Assembly: GCA_903847385.1 (NCBI GenBank)
Contig: CAINDO010000456.1
Span: 1-46,519, forward strand
DNA from: an uncultured Myxococcales bacterium
Lineage (GTDB): Bacteria; Myxococcota_A; Bradymonadia; UBA7976; UBA1532
Direction of reading: 5' to 3'
DNA: 46,519 bases
The notes beneath the pieces are model-generated. The model ran no database searches and was not told the origin of the DNA. It saw nothing but the letters and a program-made list of their open reading frames with translations. Shown here in pieces: positions 33,137-41,526 of the stretch. The translations under genes were made by a program, and so were the position numbers. Numbering within the stretch: the first letter of the stretch is position 1; each line of letters starts with the position of its first letter.

Positions 33137-34969
33137 TCAGCGATCGAGCTGCACTTGGATGACCCCGGCCGCCGCCTGGTCGCGTTTCAACGGCGGGAGC
33201 GTCACGCCCTTGCCGCCGGCGCGCTGCACGCGCACGGACACGCCCACGGGCATCGGGCACTCCACGGCGTCCGTGCAGAGCGTGTCGCCGGTGTCCACCC
33301 GCACGAAGTTGGCCGTGCCCGTGGAGACGCCGACCGTCACCGTATCCGAGCCCGCCTCGACGGGGATGCCGCCGCGGTTGCGGGCCACGGCCGGGGCGTC
33401 GTCCACCGCGGGTCGGGGGGGCAGCGGCGTGAGGGGCTTGGGCGCGCTCGACGCGAGCGTCGTGACCACAGTCGATTCGGGCGTCTTCAGGCTTCGGTAG
33501 ACCATGATGCCGCCGAACACGGCCCCCACGATCAGCATCGCCGCCAGGATGTTCCGGACGATGGCCGAGGTCTGCTGCGAGGACTGCTCGCGACGGATGC
33601 GGTTGGCCTGCACCTCGTGATGCCGGCGCTGGCCCTCGGCCACGGTGCGGGGCTCCTGGGCGAGCTGCAGTTCGGGCTCGGCGGTCGAACGCGGCGTGGA
33701 CGACGCCGGCTGGGCAGGCGCCGCCGGGGGCGCACCGGCGCCGATGCCGCCCGGACCCCGCCGACGGCCGGGCACCTCGGCGAGCTCCAGGACCTCTTCT
33801 TCGACGGGGGCGGCCGAGGCGCTCGGGGCCGGCACCGGCGTCGGCGCGGCCTTCGGGCCGCGGGCGCCCGCGGGTGAGGGCGAGGCGGACGCCGCGCGCC
33901 CGGGGTTCGGCGCCATCGTCTCGTCCAGCCAGTCGGGCAACTGCGCCTCGCCCGGGGCGGGCACGTCGAGCATCCGCGCGCCGCCCGACGAGTTCGTCCC
34001 GTGCGCCCCCACGAGCGCGTCGAAGCTGAAGGCCGGGGCGGCCGCCTCGGAGACCGGGTCGTGCGCCGGCAGGTCGCCGAGCCCCTGGTCCGTGAGCTCG
34101 CCGACGGGCCCCTCCGGGGCGCCGAGCGCGCGGTCGAGGGCGGCGATCAGCTCCCGGGCGCCCCACGGGCGGTCCGAGGCCGTCTTGCGCAAACACTGCA
34201 GGACCACGGCGTCCAACGCCGGCGGCACCATGTAGTACGGGCAGCGCTCCAGGAGCGAGACCGGCGTGTCGTTCAGGTGCGCCATCAGCAGCGCCTCGCG
34301 GCCGGACGCCGTGAAGACGGTCTCGCCGGAGACCATGTGGTAGAGGAGGCCGCCGACCGCGTAGAGGTCCGTCTGCGGGGAGAGCGTGGTGCCGCGGATC
34401 TGTTCGGGCGCCATGTACCGCGGCGAGCCCTTCAGGGCCGCACCGCCGGCGAGCGTCTCCTCGGACTCGTCCCCGCCGAGCATCTTGGCGACGCCGAAGT
34501 CCAGCACCTTGACCGCGCGACCGCCGCCGGGCAACTGCTGCAGGAACACGTTGGCCGGCTTGATGTCGCGGTGGATCAGGCCCATGGCGTGGGCCTCGGC
34601 CAGGGACTCGAGGACCTCCTTGGCGACGTGCACGCCCTCGGCGACGGGCATGGCCCCGCACGCTTTCAGATGGGCGTGCAGATCGGTGCCCTCGAGGAAC
34701 TCGGTGACGATGTAGGGCTGACCGGCCTCCGTGATGCCGGCGTCCATCACCTGCACCGTCTGCGGGCTGCGCAGGCGCGACAGGGCCTGCACCTCGCGGT
34801 GGAAGAGCTCGCGCATGGCCGGCTTGTCGTGCAGGTCGGCCCGGATGACCTTGACGGCGACGTCGCGCTCGAGCGAGGGGTGCCGGGCACGCCAGACCTC
34901 ACCCATGCCACCGCGGGCGACGGGGGCGAGGACACGATAGGGGCCGATGTGCTGGGGGTTGGTCTCCAC
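33137..34969 (-). CDS. Hanks-type Ser/Thr protein kinase with one transmembrane helix and an extracytoplasmic tail
   Basis: 610 residues from GTG 34969; GTG 34978 would add three. The kinase domain opens IGPYRVLAPVARGGMGEVW, with AVKVIR, HRDIKPANV, DFGVAKM and GSPRYMAPEQ, so all catalytic elements are present. A Pro/Ala-rich cytoplasmic linker of about 180 residues follows, with an Arg/Gln-rich stretch, then a helix (IVRNILAAMLIVGAVFGGIM) and about 120 outside residues ending in a PEGA-like beta strand set with one Cys pair. It leads the minus-strand run kinase, QueD-like, methyltransferase. The extracytoplasmic part could sense an envelope ligand; this is inference. Confidence 0.93.
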   Translation of the reverse strand: METNPQHIGPYRVLAPVARGGMGEVWRARHPSLERDVAVKVIRADLHDKPAMRELFHREVQALSRLRSPQTVQVMDAGITEAGQPYIVTEFLEGTDLHAHLKACGAMPVAEGVHVAKEVLESLAEAHAMGLIHRDIKPANVFLQQLPGGGRAVKVLDFGVAKMLGGDESEETLAGGAALKGSPRYMAPEQIRGTTLSPQTDLYAVGGLLYHMVSGETVFTASGREALLMAHLNDTPVSLLERCPYYMVPPALDAVVLQCLRKTASDRPWGARELIAALDRALGAPEGPVGELTDQGLGDLPAHDPVSEAAAPAFSFDALVGAHGTNSSGGARMLDVPAPGEAQLPDWLDETMAPNPGRAASASPSPAGARGPKAAPTPVPAPSASAAPVEEEVLELAEVPGRRRGPGGIGAGAPPAAPAQPASSTPRSTAEPELQLAQEPRTVAEGQRRHHEVQANRIRREQSSQQTSAIVRNILAAMLIVGAVFGGIMVYRSLKTPESTVVTTLASSAPKPLTPLPPRPAVDDAPAVARNRGGIPVEAGSDTVTVGVSTGTANFVRVDTGDTLCTDAVECPMPVGVSVRVQRAGGKGVTLPPLKRDQAAAGVIQVQLDR

Positions 34970-35072
34970 GGCCGGCACTCTCGCACGGCGCCGGCCCGGA
35001 GACAACGCGCAGACGCCGCGCGCGAGGGGGCCGCCGCGGCGCTCTGGCCGATCGATCTGCCAGTCGGTCGGC

Positions 35073-35101
35073 TTCGGGGCCGGCACGGTTCGTGCTAGGG
35101 T
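35073..35101 (+). promoter_or_regulatory. Extended -10 promoter of the deacetylase gene
   Basis: TGCTAGGGT at 35093-35101 has the TGn extension and a TANNNT core; TTCGGG sits 17 bases upstream as a weak -35. Transcription would start near 35108 and give a leader of about 30 bases with the GGAG ribosome site. Confidence 0.4.
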
Positions 35102-35137
35102 ATTCCGCAACGAATCGCTCTCGCTCCGGAGTCCGCC

Positions 35138-36337
35138 ATGCGCCGCCTTTTCTCCCTGCCCGCCCTCTTCGCCTTCGCCCTGTCCGTCTCCACGGCCGGC
35201 TGCGCGACGCCCCCGGACGACGGCGACGACCACGGCGACATGACCGAGTCCGACGTCTCCGCGGCGTTCGAGCAGTCCTTCCGCGAGAAGGACGACGCCA
35301 AGGCCGACAGCACCGGCTGCTCCGGTGTCCGCGTGCCCGACCGCGGACCCTTCGCCAAGCGCGTCGCCCTGACCTTCGACGACGGCCCCAACCCGGCCAC
35401 CACGCCGGAGATCGTGGCCACGCTGCGCCGCCACCAGGTGCCGGCCACGTTCTTCATCAACGGGTCTCGCGTGAAGGGCGACACGGAGAAGGCCATCCTG
35501 GCCGACATCGTCTCCGACGCGAACTTCAAGCTCGCAAACCACACGTGGTCCCACGTGAACATGGCCGAGCAGAGCAGCGCCGAGGTCGCCCGCCAGATCG
35601 ACAAGACGTCCGACGTCCTGACCGCCGCCGGCGCCCCCCTCGAGTTCTTCCGCTTCCCCTTCGGCAGCTCGACCTGCGCCACGGCCGAGGCCGCCCGCAG
35701 CCGCGGCCTGAAGATCACCGGCTGGCACGTCGACAGCGCCGACTGGTGCTTCGCGGCGGGCGGCGGCGTCTGCAAGCCGGCGACCTTCCGTTACGTGCCG
35801 GACGCCTACCGCAGCGACATGAAGGGCTACGTGATGTCCCAGGTCCACGCGACCGAGGGCGGCATCCTGCTCTTCCACGACATCCACCGCAGCACGGCGG
35901 ACGCCCTCGAGGGCATCATCGAGGCGCTGAAGGCCGACGGCTACACGTTCACGAACGTCTCGGACCTCAACACGTTCCCCAAGCTGAACGGCTCCTCGGC
36001 GCCCCCGGCCCCCGTGGCCTTCGTGGGGGACGCCTGCAAGGCGAGCACGGACTGCGCCTTCGACGTGTGGGGCGTGACGGGCACCTGCCACACGGCGGGC
36101 TTCTGCTCCATCCCCTGCGAGGGCTTCTGCCCGGACAAGGCCGGCAAGGCCCCGACCTTCTGCGTCCAGGACCCCACCCAGTCCACGCCCGCCGGCGTCT
36201 GCGTCCCCATGGCCGTCAGCGAGAACGGCCACTGCGCCGACCTGCCCGGCACGCTCGACGCCTCCGCCGACCGCTACGTCGGCACCAGCAACGCCCCGGC
36301 CAAGACGGCCGAGGTCTGCATGCCCGTCGCCCCCTGA
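35138..36337 (+). CDS. Polysaccharide deacetylase (NodB domain) lipoprotein with a Cys-rich tail
   Basis: 399 residues. GGAG precedes the ATG by eight bases. Lipobox TAGC (Cys22). The NodB domain (about 70-285) has all carbohydrate esterase 4 motifs: TFDDGPN, NHTWSHVNM, FRFPFGSS, and LLFHDIH near the end, with metal-binding Asp/His/His. CE4 enzymes remove N-acetyl groups from chitin, peptidoglycan or related glycans, at the envelope. The C-terminal 110 residues contain about ten Cys (DACKASTDCAF, CSIPCEGFCP) and probably bind. An extended -10 promoter lies at 35093-35101. Confidence 0.93.
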   Translation: MRRLFSLPALFAFALSVSTAGCATPPDDGDDHGDMTESDVSAAFEQSFREKDDAKADSTGCSGVRVPDRGPFAKRVALTFDDGPNPATTPEIVATLRRHQVPATFFINGSRVKGDTEKAILADIVSDANFKLANHTWSHVNMAEQSSAEVARQIDKTSDVLTAAGAPLEFFRFPFGSSTCATAEAARSRGLKITGWHVDSADWCFAAGGGVCKPATFRYVPDAYRSDMKGYVMSQVHATEGGILLFHDIHRSTADALEGIIEALKADGYTFTNVSDLNTFPKLNGSSAPPAPVAFVGDACKASTDCAFDVWGVTGTCHTAGFCSIPCEGFCPDKAGKAPTFCVQDPTQSTPAGVCVPMAVSENGHCADLPGTLDASADRYVGTSNAPAKTAEVCMPVAP

Positions 36338-36351
36338 TTTCGCCCCGCCCC

Positions 36352-36380
36352 TTTACGCCGCCCCCGAACGAGCGCACGAT
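36352..36380 (+). promoter_or_regulatory. Promoter of the HD hydrolase gene
   Basis: -35 TTTACG at 36352-36357, spacer 17 bases, -10 CACGAT at 36375-36380, then six bases to ATG 36387. Leaderless geometry again, with a weaker -10. Confidence 0.4.
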
Positions 36381-36386
36381 CGGCTC

Positions 36387-36968
36387 ATGCTGACGCAGCG
36401 CTTCGACGACGCCCTCGCCTTCGCCCACGAACTCCACCGACGCCAGTCGCGCAAGGGCAACGACACGCCCTACATCGCGCACCTGCTCGGCGTGTCGAGC
36501 CTGGTGCTCGAGCACGGCGGCGACGAGGACGAGGCCATCGCGGCCCTGCTCCACGACGCCGTGGAGGACCAGGGCGGACGCCCCACGGGCGAGGCGATCG
36601 CCGCGCGCTTCGGCGAGCGGGTGGCCGACATCGTCTGGGGCTGCACGGACGCCGAGATCATCCCCAAGCCGCCGTGGGAGGCCCGCAAGCAGGCCTACCT
36701 GGACCACCTGGTGCACGCCCCGGCCTCGGTGCTGCTGGTCTCGTCCGCGGACAAACTCTACAACGCCCGCACGATCCTCTCGGACCACGACGAGATCGGC
36801 GACCGCGTCTTCGACCGCTTCTCGGCCAGTAAGTCGCGGACCCTCTGGTACTACCGCGGGCTGGTGTCCGCTTACCGGCGGGCCGCGCACTTCAAGGGAC
36901 ACCCGGGGATCGCGCGGCTCGTGCGGGACCTGGACGCCGTCGTGACCGCGCTCGAAGCGCGAGGCTGA
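36387..36968 (+). CDS. Small HD-domain hydrolase (SpoT/MESH1-like)
   Basis: 193 residues. Motifs: AHELHRRQSRKGNDTPYIAH, then AIAALLHDAVEDQGG (HD pair) and SADKLYNART (the distal Asp). This is the HD_4 fold of stand-alone (p)ppGpp hydrolases of the MESH1/SAH kind, with Mn2+ as the usual metal. No synthetase or regulatory domain. A role in turning over alarmones is likely but a different nucleotide is possible. Promoter TTTACG, 17 nt, CACGAT ends six bases before the ATG. The last 77 bases overlap the convergent CTERM gene. Confidence 0.85.
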   Translation: MLTQRFDDALAFAHELHRRQSRKGNDTPYIAHLLGVSSLVLEHGGDEDEAIAALLHDAVEDQGGRPTGEAIAARFGERVADIVWGCTDAEIIPKPPWEARKQAYLDHLVHAPASVLLVSSADKLYNARTILSDHDEIGDRVFDRFSASKSRTLWYYRGLVSAYRRAAHFKGHPGIARLVRDLDAVVTALEARG

Positions 36969-38712
36969 GCAGCAGGAGCCCGAGCGCATACGGCCGCGAG
37001 GTCGTGGCCCCGAGGGCGACGCCGCAGCCCCCGCCGGCGTCGTTCGACTTCACCTGTACGGCGCCCCCGGCCGCAGCGTCGGGGTCGGGCGCACCGGGGC
37101 GCGCGACGTCCCCCACCGGGCTCGCGTCGGAGACGACCGCGCTCCCGGCGTCCGGTGTCGGCGGCGCGGCGTCCGGGTCCGGTGGCGACTCGGCGGCGTC
37201 CGGGTCCGGCGTCGGTGGTGCCGCGTCCGGGTCGGGCGTGGGCACGCCGGCGTCGGCGGGGAGCGCCCCGGCGTCCGGCAGCGCCGCATCGGGCAGCGCG
37301 CAGCCCTCGGCCGGGGCGATGTGCAGCACGACCGAGGTCCAGCCCTTCGGCCGCCACGGGTCCACGGGCGTGGCCGCGGCCTGGGCCACGACGAGCCACT
37401 CCACGGGCGGCTCGGCGGGCGCGACACAGAGGCGTGTCCCCTCGCCCGCCGACGCGGCGACCTCGACGCCGTCGGCGTAAATCCGCAGCGACACGGGGCC
37501 GCGGTCGGCGGCGTCCGTGGCCGCGACGTCCCAGAGCGCCGGGCCGGCGGCGGGCGCCGGTTCCAGCTCGACCACGGGTCGCACGGCATAGGGCGCGGCC
37601 ATGGGGTCGCCCAGCACCAGGTTCTGCCAGTACACGAACGGCAGGTTGCCGTGGAGCGCCTCGGCCAGCGTGGCGCCATCGGCCCAGTCGACGAGGAATC
37701 GCCGGCTGGGGAAACAGTTGTTCAAGGGTTCGTCCGTGGTGCCGTGCACACCCGTGACGCCCTGCGCGACCCACCGGGCGATGGACACCTGCGACTCGCC
37801 CTCGGGCGCGAAGTTCTCGGCGACGGCCCCGAAGCTCGTCAGGTTGTCCACCAGCGCGCCGGGGGCGAACGTGTTGCCCTCGATGGTCGTGCCGATGCCG
37901 GCGGTGCCCGTGGTGAAGCCGGCCAGCGTCAGGCCGGTCAGGTTCGCGTCGAACGGCACGCGTCGGGCGGGCACGCCGCGCTCGAGCAGGCTGGCCAGGA
38001 CGGCGGGGGTCTCCCCGTCCAGCGCCCCGCGGGCGGGATCGGCGCCGTCCATCATGAGGATCTCGGCGCCGCCGTTGCGCGCGCCGTCCGAGGCGACCGA
38101 GGCGTCGAGGAGGCCCGCGGCGTCGTCGTCCGAACGGCCGAACAGCGCCGTGACGAGCAGGGGCGCCCAGTGCACGTTGCCGGCGTCCAGCGTCCACCCC
38201 GGGCGGAAGGCCCCGCCCGCGTAGGCGTTGCGCCACACCGCGCCGAAACACATGGCCTGGCCGCAAGGGAAGAGGCGCCCCGCCGGGCGACCGAGGACGG
38301 GCAGCCCATCGGCCAGCGAGACGGAGTCCCAGACCGACAGCGCCGCGGCCAGGGACACACGCCCGCCCCCGCTCTCCGGGGGCAGGACCACCCGCAGGGG
38401 CACGCCCCGCGTGAGCACGACGGCCTCGATGCGGTCCCGCACGCCGCCGGCGTCCAGGCAGGCGCGCAGGGGCGTCTCCAGGGCCTCGCGGAAGGTCGCG
38501 AGGTCGATGTCCGGCCCGAGCGGCAGGGGCAACGCGCAGACCTGCCGCGCCGGCACGCTCCGCGCGGCGGCGTAGTTCGTCGCCAGGGCCACGGAGCCGG
38601 GGACCTCGGCGTTGGCCAGCACGGCCACGGAGTCGGGGCCAGGGGTCGCCTGCGCCGAGCCAGCGGCGAGCAGGGCGAGGAGCAGCGCCCCACGCTTCGG
38701 CGTGGGCCTCAT
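36892..38712 (-). CDS. TIGR03790-type secreted protein with a MYXO-CTERM-like tail
   Basis: 606 residues. Signal peptide ending AQA, then VAVLANAEVPGSVALATNYA, ARSVPARQVC and IEAVVLTRGVPLRVVLP, the hallmarks of TIGR03790 proteins of Myxococcota and related phyla, whose function is unknown. The body ends near residue 460. A long Pro/Asp/Ala repeat linker (PTPDPDAAP units) leads to GGGCGVALG, a hydrophobic helix and RARSRRRPG. The start overlaps the stop of the Cys-rich gene upstream by four bases (ATGA). The tail is encoded antisense to the HD hydrolase. Confidence 0.87.
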   Translation of the reverse strand: MRPTPKRGALLLALLAAGSAQATPGPDSVAVLANAEVPGSVALATNYAAARSVPARQVCALPLPLGPDIDLATFREALETPLRACLDAGGVRDRIEAVVLTRGVPLRVVLPPESGGGRVSLAAALSVWDSVSLADGLPVLGRPAGRLFPCGQAMCFGAVWRNAYAGGAFRPGWTLDAGNVHWAPLLVTALFGRSDDDAAGLLDASVASDGARNGGAEILMMDGADPARGALDGETPAVLASLLERGVPARRVPFDANLTGLTLAGFTTGTAGIGTTIEGNTFAPGALVDNLTSFGAVAENFAPEGESQVSIARWVAQGVTGVHGTTDEPLNNCFPSRRFLVDWADGATLAEALHGNLPFVYWQNLVLGDPMAAPYAVRPVVELEPAPAAGPALWDVAATDAADRGPVSLRIYADGVEVAASAGEGTRLCVAPAEPPVEWLVVAQAAATPVDPWRPKGWTSVVLHIAPAEGCALPDAALPDAGALPADAGVPTPDPDAAPPTPDPDAAESPPDPDAAPPTPDAGSAVVSDASPVGDVARPGAPDPDAAAGGAVQVKSNDAGGGCGVALGATTSRPYALGLLLLSLALRARSRRRPGPARAARSPGVP

Positions 38713-39737
38713 CGGCTCATACGACGGCGCCGCAGCGCCAGGAGCATCAACCCCGCGACGCCGAGGCCGACCAGGGGCGCCGGACGCGCGCCGGGCATCG
38801 CCGCGCAGCCCTCGGACTTGGCCCCCCCGCCGCCGCCCTCCTGCTCGATGGCCTGCATCGGCGGGGGCGAGGTGTCCGGCGGGTCCGGGAACGCGCCGTC
38901 GGGGAACATCATCGGGTTGTAGTAGTCGTCGTTGGGCACGCCACGGCGGCACTCGGCGCGGCCCGTCTCGATGCTCCGGCAGCCGTAACCCGCCGGGCAG
39001 GGCTTGTCGATGTCGCAGGCGCTGGTGCAGTAGCTGTCCGCGCCCGCGGGCAGGCAGAAGGCGTCGCCCTCGCACCCGACGACCTTCGCCTCGAGGCCAT
39101 CCTGGACACACGTCTCGCCGAACTTCGGCGTCGCCGGCCAGGGGTTGGGCAGGCAGTGGCCGTCGACGCAGGTCAGACCACCGTCGCAGACGCCCTCCGG
39201 GCACGGAAACGCGCACAGGGGCTGCGTGCGCGACGGGTGCGTGATGCAGTCCCAGCCCTCGGCGCAGGCCCCGGCGGCGCAGGGCTCCAGGCCGGCCGGC
39301 GCGCCCACGAGCCGCGAACACGCCGGCATGGCCCCTTGTTGGCAGCGGAACCCCTCGGGGCAGGAGCCGGGCACCGTGCAGTAGCGCGAGCAGTAGCGCT
39401 CGTCGTTGTCGGCGAAGCAGGTCAGAGGCTCCGCGCAGGCGTCCGGACCGTCGCAGGCGGCGCCCAGCTCCGCCCCGGGCGGCAGGCCCTCGCCCTTCAG
39501 GCAGAACAGGCGCGGCCCCCCGCCGTTGCGGCAGGAGAACCCCTCGGGGCAGCCGGCTTCGGGGCAGGCCGTGGTGCAGTAGCCCGCATCCCCCTCAGGG
39601 AAGCAGAACCAGCCGGCCGGGCACAGGTTCGCGTCGTCGCAGGGATCGCCGATCTCGGCGGCGGCGCCCACGGCGGGCACGAGCACGGGGTGAAGCATGC
39701 AGAGGAACGTGAGCGCGAGCTTCGGTGACGGGCGCAT
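38709..39737 (-). CDS. Secreted Cys-rich protein with a MYXO-CTERM-like tail
   Basis: 342 residues. GGGAGG lies eight bases before the ATG. A type I signal peptide (ends AVGAAA) is followed by about six Cys-rich units such as DPCDDANLCPAGWFC and CPEGFSCRNGG, roughly residues 30-270. A Pro-rich linker and Gly run lead to SEGCAAMPG, a helix (PLVGLGVAGLMLLAL) and RRRRMSR. Such modules are thought to be structural or binding. Translation is coupled to the TIGR03790 gene, so the two probably act together at the surface. Confidence 0.85.
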   Translation of the reverse strand: MRPSPKLALTFLCMLHPVLVPAVGAAAEIGDPCDDANLCPAGWFCFPEGDAGYCTTACPEAGCPEGFSCRNGGGPRLFCLKGEGLPPGAELGAACDGPDACAEPLTCFADNDERYCSRYCTVPGSCPEGFRCQQGAMPACSRLVGAPAGLEPCAAGACAEGWDCITHPSRTQPLCAFPCPEGVCDGGLTCVDGHCLPNPWPATPKFGETCVQDGLEAKVVGCEGDAFCLPAGADSYCTSACDIDKPCPAGYGCRSIETGRAECRRGVPNDDYYNPMMFPDGAFPDPPDTSPPPMQAIEQEGGGGGAKSEGCAAMPGARPAPLVGLGVAGLMLLALRRRRMSR

Positions 39738-39783
39738 GGGCGAGGCCTCCCGGAGTGGGGCCCCAGCCTACCACGGCCACGCG

Positions 39784-41394
39784 TCAGGGCAGCAGGTCCC
39801 GTGCGGCCCAGGCGGCGCCGCCCAGGAGGCCGAGGTAAGCCGCGAACCATGCCAGCCGCAGCCACGGCGGGGCGGCCGGCGCCTGCAGCCGCTGCTCCAG
39901 ATCCGAGACGAGGCGGAACTTGCGCACGAACCGCATCGAGGCGAAGCCGGCGGCGTCCAGTCGGGCGTAGAGCTCGGCGCGGGGCAAGGGCCCGGGCAGG
40001 TCGAGCACCTGCATCGCGCGGGCGGCTCGGAACCCCGCGGGCAGCGACAGCGCCACGAACCCGCCCACCAGCATCAGCAGCACTTCGTCTGCGCGCAGAC
40101 CCAGCCCGAAGAACACGGCCGCGCTGAGTGCCTTGAAGGCGACCTCGCCCCGGGGGAACGGCGACAACAGCACGCGCTCCACCAGCCGGCCGCCGTCCAG
40201 GGGCAGCACGGGCAGCAGGTTGAACAGGTTGACGTACACGAGCATCAGCGTCAGCGGCATCCACCAGGCGAGCTGCGCGCCCGTCGGCAGGGTGTGCATC
40301 ATCGCCAGCCCCGCCGCGAGGCCCGGCACGGGGCCGGCCATGAACACCACCGCGCGCTCCGAGAGCGTCGCCTCGGGTTTGGTGCCCGAGGCCGCCGCGC
40401 CCACGAACGGCAGGAAATACACCGAGGTCTCGCGATAGCCGCAGGCCCGCATCGCCACGAAGTGGCCGAGCTCGTGCAGCAGCAGCACGCCGATGAGCAG
40501 GCCCAGTGTGAGCGGCTCGACCCGCCCGATCAGCGTGGCGGCGAAGAGCGCGAGCGTGCCTGCAAAGACCCAGAGTCGCGCGCTCCGCTGCGTGCGACGG
40601 CGCGTGAGCAACAAGAGCTCGTCGTGGATGCGCGCCTGATGCACGGGCGGAGGCGCGTCGCCCAGGCGATCGGGCCCCCAGCTCCCGTGGAACGTCGCGA
40701 CGGGCTCGCCCCCCAGGCCGCCCACGATGTTGCGCAGCACGCCCAGCGCGCCGCCCAGCGTGTAGGCCAGCGTGCCGTCCGCCTGCGGGGTGATCTCGCC
40801 CCGGGAGACGGCGGCGTCCGCCATGGCACCGTGCCGCCGCGACAGGTCCTCGGCGATGCCGGGCAGGGTCATCTCCCGCGCGCCCTCGACCCCCATCGAC
40901 TCGACGCGAAAACGGTGATGCATCACGCGCCGGCCCAGGCTCAGGTGGGGCATGGGCTCGAGTTCGACCCCCTCCAGCGCGCGGTCGGCGACACCGGGCT
41001 GCGTGGCGAGCGTCATGTACACGCCGCCGTCCCGGCGCCACGTGACCAGGTCCACGAAGAGCGGCCGGCCCGTGGGCACCACCGGCTGCAGGTACACGAA
41101 GGCCCAGGTGCGGGTGTCCGGGTGCTCGAAGAGCAGGTCGTGGCTCTCGTCGTCCAGCTGGCGGTCGAAGCCGACCGTGGCCAGCGCGCCGCGGGGCTCG
41201 AATCCCAGCGTGGTCAGGCGGGCGACGGCGGGCGCGGCGAACGCCTCCAGCCACCCGGGCACCTCGCCCTCGGCGGCCACACGCCACCGCGGCCGGCGCA
41301 GGACCATGCCCCGAACGCGCAGGTACAGGCTCACGAGGCCCAAGAGCTTCAGCGCCAGCACGAGCCCCAGGACACCGAGCAGCGCCTCGGTCAC
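39784..41394 (-). CDS. Site-2 protease family (M50) membrane metalloprotease
   Basis: 536 residues. HELGH at 307-311 binds zinc with the Asp of NLLPVLPLDGGR (392-403), both inside hydrophobic segments. The first 260 residues hold one membrane helix and a large soluble domain without known motifs. Family members cut membrane-embedded regulators or anchors. It is not a CPBP myxosortase, so it is not expected to process the CTERM tails nearby. The start codon GTG 41394 is embedded in the edge of a tandem repeat; no clear ribosome site precedes it. Confidence 0.87.
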   Translation of the reverse strand: MTEALLGVLGLVLALKLLGLVSLYLRVRGMVLRRPRWRVAAEGEVPGWLEAFAAPAVARLTTLGFEPRGALATVGFDRQLDDESHDLLFEHPDTRTWAFVYLQPVVPTGRPLFVDLVTWRRDGGVYMTLATQPGVADRALEGVELEPMPHLSLGRRVMHHRFRVESMGVEGAREMTLPGIAEDLSRRHGAMADAAVSRGEITPQADGTLAYTLGGALGVLRNIVGGLGGEPVATFHGSWGPDRLGDAPPPVHQARIHDELLLLTRRRTQRSARLWVFAGTLALFAATLIGRVEPLTLGLLIGVLLLHELGHFVAMRACGYRETSVYFLPFVGAAASGTKPEATLSERAVVFMAGPVPGLAAGLAMMHTLPTGAQLAWWMPLTLMLVYVNLFNLLPVLPLDGGRLVERVLLSPFPRGEVAFKALSAAVFFGLGLRADEVLLMLVGGFVALSLPAGFRAARAMQVLDLPGPLPRAELYARLDAAGFASMRFVRKFRLVSDLEQRLQAPAAPPWLRLAWFAAYLGLLGGAAWAARDLLP

Positions 41395-41526
41395 GGCGCC
41401 GCCCCCCCGCCCGCAGCGCGGGACTGCCCCCCCGAGGGGGCTCCGTTCGCGTCGCTCACGGCGCCGCCCCCCCGCCCGCTGCGCGGGTCTGCCCCCCCGA
41501 GGGGGCTCCGTTCGCTCCGGTCACGG
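41388..41526. repeat. Two tandem 65-bp hairpin-rich units bounded by 9-bp direct repeats
   Basis: Units at 41391-41455 and 41456-41520 agree at 60 of 65 bases. Each has a CCCGC-loop-GCGGG hairpin (41410-41422; 41475-41487) and a GCCCCC-loop-GGGGGC hairpin (41426-41441 in the first). The outer flanks are identical, CGGTCACGG at 41388-41396 and 41518-41526; the middle junction reads CGCTCACGG at 41453-41461. Copies lie exactly 65 bases apart. The unit resembles REP-type palindromic elements of high-GC bacteria. It fills the whole gap between the radical SAM gene and the M50 protease gene. Confidence 0.85.

Noticed and set aside
39784-41394. M50 protease as the enzyme that processes the CTERM tails
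   Set aside because: Known myxosortases belong to the CPBP family, while this one has HELGH and LDGGR of site-2 proteases.
41388-41526. Tandem units as a CRISPR remnant
   Set aside because: The copies are contiguous without spacers and each is hairpin-rich, as in REP-type elements.
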